The notes beneath the pieces were generated by a model. The model had not been told where the DNA came from. It searched no databases and was given only the letters and a program-made list of their open reading frames with translations. This document shows, piece by piece, positions 59,157 through 64,000 of a DNA stretch of 64,000 bases. Position numbers and translations under genes: made by a program. The stretch is from Collybia mongolica (lineage: Eukaryota; Basidiomycota; Agaricomycetes; Agaricales; Clitocybaceae): positions 248,001 to 312,000 of the forward strand of contig JAAXNY010000021.1 of NCBI GenBank assembly GCA_013420905.1. Direction: 5' to 3'. How positions within the stretch are numbered: position 1 is the first letter of the stretch; each line of letters opens with the position of its first letter.

Positions 59157-61856
59157 ATGTCTATTCCATTCGGAAAGTCCAACGCCGACGTACCGAAGCA
59201 GGAACCTGAAGGATCGTATTCGGGTGGCGGCTATCTCTCATCTCTGCACATTCCGGAAGCAACAGCGGCGTACTTCTCGGGAAGCGTTCCAACCACAGTT
59301 GAGGCACAGATTCCACTTCCCCAATCCCCGCGATCACCCAGTCCTCCGCTACCGCAAACTGGCCCTGCAGCCGCAAACAGTGCCACCGCTCCATAACCAG
59401 CCACGTTCAATGTGTTCCGACGACCCGCACTTGCACAACAAGCGGCTCCACGCGTTCAGGTCCCCGCAGTAACTCAGCACGTGGCAGGATACCCAGCCTA
59501 TATGCCCACGCGAACTAGCTCCACCGCTCCGCAGTTTGATGGGCAGGCACACTCTCTCAAACGGTTCTTTCAGGACTTCGAGCATCTTGCGCAACTTGTC
59601 GGACTGAGCAACCAACAGAAGAAGGAAGACATTCTCCGCTACATCGACGTTCCGACCGCACTGCTCTGGCAGAAGGAACCAGAGTACGCGGACACTTCCA
59701 AAACCTTTGACGATTTTAAAACCGCGATCGCCGAACTCTATCCAGGATCTTCAATTGAGGATGCCTACCGTTTCACAGACCTCGACGAGCTCATTGCCAA
59801 CACTCAAGCTCAGGGGATCCGATCTACAGGAAGTTATGGCGCGTATTATCGCACATTCAAGGGAATTGTCGATCAACTCGCCAGCAAAGACCGCATTGGG
59901 AAGCGGGAGATTCAAGACAAGTTCCTCAGGGGTTTACCTTCGGACATTGCGGCGAAAACAATATTCCGTTTACAGATTCGTTTCCCCAACCAGCACGTCG
60001 ACGAGGCTTTTCCCCTGGCCGAATTATATAGAGCCGGACTTGGCGCAGTTGATGGAACTTCGGCGATCGATGCAGGAAATCCCTTCTCTCTTGCAGTGGC
60101 ATTTATGCCCGCAAATCTGTTCAACGCTTCGGGCGCTGCGGGTCAGCAATTCCAACAACCCAACCCTGCGCCTCAACCAGTTCAGGTCCCATTCAACAAC
60201 CCTTATCTTGCGCACATCGTTCCTCCCGCAAACGCTAGACCGCCCGCTGCAATCTATCAACAGCCAGCTGCTCAAACGTATCAAGCACCCCCTGCTCAGG
60301 TTGCACAAGCACCTGCTCCAGCCCCAGCCCCCGCGCCAGCTGCGCCCGAAGCCTATCAGCTGTTACCTCGTGCGCCAGGCATCGTCGCGTCTGACTTGAA
60401 TACGTTCGCAACCACCATTGCCACCACCATGAGAAACGAGTTTGCGACATCTATCCGAAACGAACTCTTGCCGTTCCTTCAACAACAACAGCAACAACAA
60501 CGAGGTGGCAATTACAACTACAATGCGCAACAAGGCCGATTCACCTGCAACTTCTGTGGACAAGACAGACACGGCATTCGCAACTGCAACACGGTTCAGT
60601 GCTACATCAATGAGAACCGACTACGTCGCGAAAACAATCGAATCGTTATGAACGATGGATCGCCCCTTCCGCGCAGCAACCCTGGAGAAACTCTACTTCA
60701 GTGCGTCGATCGCTTTTTCCAGGAAAACAACCCTGTTCCCCAACGCACTGCTGCGATGTTGGAGATCGTGTCTCCCGAAGTAGACTCGACTACAGTTGCG
60801 CAGGTCAACATGAACGAATTAGTAGATGATGATGAAGCTCTGAGGGAAGATCAGGCGGAAATCGCAGCAGCTGAGGCCTACGTTTTGGAACTCAAGCGCA
60901 AGTCGCGAGTCAAGTTCGATGGCGTTCAGATCCCTCAGAACAAGGCAAAAGCACGCGATTCACCCGCAGTTGCATCCGACGCGACACAATCCAGTAATTC
61001 CAGCTCATCCACCACTCAACCATCCCCCATATCGTCGACACAACCTACCAAAGCTGTTTATCCACCTGGTGTTCAAGTAACTAAAGATGATCTGCAACCA
61101 AAGGAAGAAGTCAATTATCGCTACGCGGCTCCGATTGAAGACAGGGCAGCCGGGACCAAGCTCTATGATCGCATCCTGGATGCTCAAGTCACAGTTACTG
61201 CGCGCGAGATACTTGCGTCGTCCCCCGAAGTTCGGAAGCAAATGAAAGAGGCAACTACCACGCGAAAGGTTCCTCCTTACATTAAGACTGCCCCAGCCTA
61301 CGTTACTACCGACACCCGCCAAGTCTTTCAGCAATCACTCGCTGCGCACCAGGTTAACGAACTCCTCGTCGTCGCGAAGGAATCCTGCGCACTTCGCGCC
61401 ATCAGTCCTCTCGTCGAGGGACTCCATGAGATTGAAGCTATCTTAGATCCGGGATCAGAGGTTGTCGCCATGTCAGAAGCTGTCTGGTTGACACTCAATC
61501 GCGCGCTCAACCCCGACGTCCGCATCTCCTTACAAGCCGCGAACTGCACCAAGGATCTCTCCAAGGGTCTGGTTGAGAACTTAGAACTCGAGATCGGCAG
61601 AATCAAGTTCTACTTGCAAACGCACGTCATTCGCGAACCAGCCTACGACATTCTTTTAGGTCGCCCCTTTGATGTACTCACTGCCTCGCAGGTCAAGAAT
61701 TCGACTAATGGCGATCAAGTCATCACCCTTTATGATCCCAACTCGGAGAAAGCCACCACTGTCCCAACTTTCAAACGAGGCAAGCCGCGATTCAAGATTC
61801 CTCCTCCTGCTCCAGAACAACATGAATTACCAATGGCGGCGATTGGAAATTTTTGA
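59157..61856 (+). pseudogene. Gypsy B gag-protease, in-frame TAA near the start
   Basis: From the ATG at 59157 (SIPFGKSNADVPKQEPEG) the frame meets TAA at 59394-59396 after NSATAP. It then runs 820 codons in the same frame: capsid-like LKRFFQDFEHLAQLVGLSN and FKTAIAELYPGSSIEDAYRF, a Pro/Ala/Gln-rich linker, a Cys-rich knuckle CNFCGQDRHGIRNC (C-x2-C-x4-H-x4-C), then protease with ILDPGSEVVAMSEAVW and ILLGRPFDVLTASQVKN. TAA may come from CAA (Q) by C-to-T. Alternatively translation starts at the ATG at 59412 and the upstream frame is a leader ORF. The ORF ends TGA at 61854, right behind a slippery heptamer. Confidence 0.8.
61847..61853 (+). promoter_or_regulatory. Candidate -1 frameshift site AAATTTT (gag-pro/pol, element B)
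   Basis: Zero frame reads GGA AAT TTT TGA, so A-AAT-TTT is a canonical X-XXY-YYZ slippery heptamer followed at once by the stop. In the -1 frame TTG AAT ATC GAG continues uninterrupted into pol. Confidence 0.7.
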
Positions 61857-64000
61857 ATATCGAGGATTTGAGTGACCCAGACACTCAAGGAGAGATCCCA
61901 TTCGTAGTTTCCGCGTATAAGCTTTCTCACACCACTCAATTATCCTCCATTCCTTCTATTTACGATACCCATTCTATTCCAGGCTATGCTGTTTCAATCC
62001 GCTCTGCTACTCTTACAGATTCCACTCGTTCCACTTCTTACTCCGAAGTCGCAAACCCCGCGATCTATACCCAATTTGCTACGTCGTTAACCCCTACTCC
62101 TGACTCAACTACACTCCCCAGTAATAGTGCACCAAAATCCGATTTAGTTTCAAACTACTCCTCATCCGATTCCTCTCAAGTTCCATCATCAGTTTCCGCG
62201 AAGCACAAGCGAACCGAGTTCGCTAAGTTCAAGTCAGTTTATCAGTCCGTGCCTGCATCGAGTCAGGTATCCGTGCCTGCATCGCGCCAGGTAGTCTCCG
62301 AAGTTATCGTGCCTGCATTGAGTCAGGTAGTCGTGCCCGCATCGCGCCGGGTAGTCGTGCCTGCATTATGCCAGGTAGAGTCTCAAGTATCAAAGTCTGT
62401 TGCAAACCAGACCTTTCCCGAACGCCTCGCACTAGCTGTCAAGAGGAAGTACAAGCCAGTTGCGAAGAAAGTCAAAGCAGTTCCCGCAACCTTACCAGAG
62501 GATTTCCGCATCGTCCGAAACATTCAAGGCGATCCACTTGCATCCACTCCCATCCTTTCCCCAATCACATCCGACTTCACTCCAACGGGTCGTTACAACA
62601 AAGATGGCTACAACATTATTGAGAAGAACCACCCTCCCGGATTTCTTACTTCGGAAGAGCGCCGATTCATGCACAACTTTATGATGATCAACAACGATGG
62701 GTTCGCATGGAACGAGTCGCAGAAGGGTTCATTTCGCAAGGACTTCTTCCCTCCCGTCCGAATGGCCATTACCGAACACGTACCTTGGGCGCTCAAAAAC
62801 ATCCCCATTCCGCCAGGCATCTACAACGACGTTCTCGACATTGTGCGCGAAAAGATTGCAGCTGGTGTATACGAACAGTCGAACTCGTCTTACTGCTCAA
62901 AATGGTTTACCGTACTTCGCAAAGGCGGAGGCAAGTTACGAATCGTACACGACCTCCAACCACTCAACGCAGTTACAATTCACGATTCGGGAATGCCGCC
63001 GTACACTGAACAGCTCGCTGAGTCGTGCGGAGCTCGTGCATGTTACGGACTTCTAGATTTATTCGTTGGATATGATGAACGCGCACTAGCAGTTGAGTCT
63101 CGCGATCTCACAACATTCCAAACCCCTCTAGGAACGTTCCGACTCACCTCAGTACCAATGGGATGGGCTAACTCGGTCCCCATCTTCCACGGCGATGTAA
63201 CGCATGTTCTACAAGACGAAATCCCAGACATCACAATCCCATTCATTGATGATGCGCCGATCAAAGGTCCACCCATGCATTACGAACTTCCAGATGGATC
63301 ATACGAAACTCATCCAGATAACCCAGGCATTCGTCGATTCGTTTGGGAGCACTTCCAAAATCTCAATCGAGTCGTCCAGCGCATTCGCTATGTCCATTGT
63401 ACCTGGTCAGGTCCCAAGGCCTTTCTTTGCGTTCCCGAAACCCTTATTGTCGGACACCGGTGTACGTACGAAGGAAGACAAGCAGTAGAAAGTAAAGTTG
63501 CCAAGATTCGCGATTGGGGTCCTTGTACCAACCTCTCAGATGTCCGAGCCTTTCTAGGCACCGCTGGCCTCATGCGCATTTTCATTAAGGACTTCGCAAC
63601 CATAGCTCGACCCCTCACTCGTCTCACACGCAAGGACACCGAATTTGTCTTTGGACCCGAAGAAAGGGCATCCCAGGAAGCCCTCAAGCATGCAATCATT
63701 CATTCCCCCGCAGTTCGTACTCTCGACTACACCAGCGAGCGACCCGTCTACCTCTCAGTGGACACTTCTTACATCGCGATTGGCTATGTTCTTGCGCAGC
63801 AGCGTCCCGACTCACAAACACAACGATACCCTAGTAGATTTGGGTCCATTCTCCTCAACGAACGCGAAGCAAAGTATTCACAACCAAAGCTCGAGCTATA
63901 TGGCTTATTCCGCGCACTACGTGCCACGCGACTTTATATCATAGGAGTGAAGCATCTCATTGTCAAAGTTGACGCGAAATACATCAAAGGCATGCTCAAC
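61853..64000 (+). CDS. Gypsy B pol (RT and RNase H; continues outside window)
   Basis: Open in the -1 frame relative to gag-pro for 716 codons without a stop. After a Ser/Thr-rich spacer with short tandem repeats come LPEDFRIVRNIQGDPL and NNDGFAWNESQKGSF, then RT with KWFTVLRKGGGKLRIVHDLQ, LLDLFVGYDER (first Asp), FQTPLGTFRLTSVPMGW and FIDD at the active site. The RT thumb and an RNase H start with VYLSVDTSYIAIGYVLAQ follow, up to VKVDAKYIKGML at the window end. Integrase must lie beyond 64000. The frame has no ATG near its start, which supports expression by frameshifting. Confidence 0.88.
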   Translation, partial: MNIEDLSDPDTQGEIPFVVSAYKLSHTTQLSSIPSIYDTHSIPGYAVSIRSATLTDSTRSTSYSEVANPAIYTQFATSLTPTPDSTTLPSNSAPKSDLVSNYSSSDSSQVPSSVSAKHKRTEFAKFKSVYQSVPASSQVSVPASRQVVSEVIVPALSQVVVPASRRVVVPALCQVESQVSKSVANQTFPERLALAVKRKYKPVAKKVKAVPATLPEDFRIVRNIQGDPLASTPILSPITSDFTPTGRYNKDGYNIIEKNHPPGFLTSEERRFMHNFMMINNDGFAWNESQKGSFRKDFFPPVRMAITEHVPWALKNIPIPPGIYNDVLDIVREKIAAGVYEQSNSSYCSKWFTVLRKGGGKLRIVHDLQPLNAVTIHDSGMPPYTEQLAESCGARACYGLLDLFVGYDERALAVESRDLTTFQTPLGTFRLTSVPMGWANSVPIFHGDVTHVLQDEIPDITIPFIDDAPIKGPPMHYELPDGSYETHPDNPGIRRFVWEHFQNLNRVVQRIRYVHCTWSGPKAFLCVPETLIVGHRCTYEGRQAVESKVAKIRDWGPCTNLSDVRAFLGTAGLMRIFIKDFATIARPLTRLTRKDTEFVFGPEERASQEALKHAIIHSPAVRTLDYTSERPVYLSVDTSYIAIGYVLAQQRPDSQTQRYPSRFGSILLNEREAKYSQPKLELYGLFRALRATRLYIIGVKHLIVKVDAKYIKGMLN
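62246..62376 (+). repeat. Short tandem repeat in the pol spacer of Gypsy B
   Basis: Five imperfect units of the type GTGCCTGCATCGCGCCAGGTA, encoding VPASRQV-like heptad-sized pieces, spaced 24-33 bases and all in frame. Confidence 0.85.

Larger units (their letters stand above)
57796..64000 (+). mobile_element. Ty3/Gypsy element B, runs past window end
   Basis: LTR, primer-binding site, gag-protease ORF and pol ORF on the plus strand. Protein order and motifs match element A and can be aligned over protease and RT, but the LTRs are unrelated and the gag is much diverged. Pol is open for 716 codons up to the window edge, so this copy is far better preserved than A. The only defect seen is a TAA near the start of gag. 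Confidence 0.85.

Noticed and set aside
59707..60399. 230-codon second-frame ORF within Gypsy B gag
   Set aside because: Overprints gag in another frame; low-complexity composition and no retroelement motif.

Overview
The window looks like transposon-rich, repeat-dense DNA of a filamentous basidiomycete, most likely an Agaricomycete. Genes are cut by many 47-75 bp GT-AG introns. The mobile elements are typical of that group: a KDZ transposase with its CxC2 cysteine cluster, a Tnp2-type transposase, hAT and Ty3/Gypsy. The host-like families are also fungal: an F-box/LRR-like protein, a FAR-17a/AIG1-like membrane protein, DUF6533-type membrane proteins, and a signal-peptide/ectodomain/TM family. 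I saw no tRNA, rRNA or CRISPR. All exon joins were read by eye from splice sites and reading frame; no database was searched.

Layout. (1) 1-~10870: one large KDZ element. Its transposase (minus strand), a small basic-region/helical protein, a viroplasmin-like fragment and an 833-codon accessory gene sit between two minisatellite arrays. Both arrays are built on the palindrome GTTATAAC, and their flanks run in opposite orientations. (2) ~10.87-20.3 kb: host-like genes. A membrane-protein family is present as one complete gene (13078-14260), one C-terminal stub against the KDZ edge and one copy lacking its signal peptide. There is also a frameshifted F-box-like gene, an F-box remnant and an intact FAR-17a/AIG1-like gene. 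(3) 20.3-25.3 kb: no gene I recognise. (4) 25.3-43.6 kb: four DUF6533-type paralogues with a 10-nt micro-exon. The second is interrupted exactly at that exon by a hAT element with an 8-bp target duplication, and the hAT is itself interrupted by a 6.4-kb Tnp2 element with perfect 20-bp inverted repeats. (5) 43.6-53.8 kb: Gypsy element A, with a 5' LTR, a solo LTR in its gag zinc knuckle, a decayed pol and no visible 3' LTR. (6) 53.8-57.8 kb: two intact, multi-exon, minus-strand genes of unknown function. (7) 57.8-64 kb: Gypsy element B, with pol open to the window edge.

How the parts relate. Almost every broken mobile ORF carries nonsense codons that a single C-to-T change would explain, mainly CGA to TGA. 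This fits deamination of methylated cytosine. Both Gypsy elements place a slippery heptamer at the gag-pro/pol junction with pol in the -1 frame. In the KDZ element, a basic, probably helical accessory protein sits between arrays of a palindromic site, which suggests (inference only) a factor/binding-site pair.
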